Origin: Phycisphaerales bacterium
Lineage (GTDB): Bacteria > Pseudomonadota > Gammaproteobacteria > Competibacterales > Competibacteraceae
Assembly: GCA_014879435.1 (NCBI GenBank)
Contig: JACSSB010000316.1
Span: forward strand, 1-6,222
DNA: 6,222 nucleotides
Reading direction: 5' to 3'
Shown: positions 6,036 to 6,222 of the stretch, in pieces
Layout of the letters: the number at the start of each line of letters is the position of its first letter
Position numbering within the stretch: the first letter of the stretch is position 1
Notes under the pieces: generated by a model
Told to the model about the DNA's origin: nothing
Databases searched by the model: none
Seen by the model: the letters and a program-made list of their open reading frames with translations, nothing else
Translations under genes and position numbers: made by a program

Positions 6036-6222
6036 GCGGGTAATACCTGACGAAAAGGATAAATATCGACCGCCGCATACACTCCGGCTGCTACGTAAGG
6101 ATCGGCATTGGCCCACGCTTTTGCATCTTCAAGCGAAGCGAATTCAGCGACCACTAGACTGCCTTGAAAACCGGCGGGACCCGGATCTGGGCTGTCGATA
6201 GCGGGTAGCGGTCCGGCCAGAA
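6032..6222 (-). CDS. yciI: YciI family protein (N-terminus outside the window)
   Basis: YciI proteins are small (about 98 residues), with a ferredoxin-like fold related to muconolactone isomerase/EthD-type dimeric barrels; their cellular role is not established. The 62 visible residues, read from the right edge, begin LAGPLPAIDSPDPGPAGFQG and continue through SLVVAEF, SLEDAKAWANADPYVAAGVY and end VDIYPFRQVLPA. The SLE-A-AWA-ADPYVAAGVY segment is the family hallmark, close to the same region of E. coli YciI. Roughly 37 N-terminal residues, including any catalytic His, lie beyond the window. The TGA stop (6032-6034) overlaps the GTG start of bolA. This order, yciI then bolA then a periplasmic isomerase, is one I recall from other gammaproteobacteria such as Pseudomonas. 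Confidence 0.92.
   Translation of the reverse strand, partial: LAGPLPAIDSPDPGPAGFQGSLVVAEFASLEDAKAWANADPYVAAGVYAAVDIYPFRQVLPA

Noticed and set aside
6036..6116. N-terminal extension of BolA to the ATG at 6116
   Set aside because: The same bases encode the conserved end of YciI in another frame, and the extension (MGQCRSLRSSRS...) has no BolA-like sequence.
1..6222. Search for a mobile element, CRISPR array, tRNA or defence genes
   Set aside because: Nearly all bases are accounted for by housekeeping genes. No transposase, regularly spaced repeats, or tRNA-like fold was seen, and no insertion-type terminal repeats flank any gene.

Overview
The window is ordinary, gene-dense chromosome from a gammaproteobacterium. 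ZipA is essentially confined to that class, and the order smc-zipA-ligA is a known gammaproteobacterial arrangement. An smc gene rather than mukB argues against the enteric, Vibrio and Pasteurella lineages. Codon choice is moderately GC-rich and looks even across all genes, with no sign of recent transfer. I cannot name the genus from the sequence.

Left part (+ strand): the C-terminal half of the SMC chromosome condensin (1-1560, cut by the window edge). After a roughly 180-base gap come zipA (FtsZ membrane anchor) and, 15 bases on, ligA (NAD-dependent DNA ligase). The gap before zipA holds a plausible sigma70 promoter whose predicted transcript would begin with a strong two-part hairpin. zipA-ligA may therefore be a separately driven or attenuated unit. 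A perfect 14-bp hairpin without a T-tract overlaps the ligA stop codon, between ligA and the convergent gene.

Right part (- strand, read from right to left): the end of a YciI-family gene (cut by the window edge), a BolA-family gene whose GTG start overlaps the yciI stop as GTGA, and 41 bases later an exported parvulin-type peptidyl-prolyl isomerase with a four-copy AEPAK tail. These three are probably one operon. The two transcription units converge at about 4627-4695.

Together the left genes serve chromosome organisation, division-ring anchoring and DNA joining. The right genes serve periplasmic protein folding plus BolA/YciI functions linked to iron-sulfur or stress physiology. I found no mobile element, CRISPR array, tRNA, rRNA or defence system, and no gene-free stretch longer than 300 bases. 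I see no undescribed system here. The points most worth a second look are the zipA leader, the hairpin at the ligA stop, the lineage-variant motif in LigA and the repeat tail of the isomerase.
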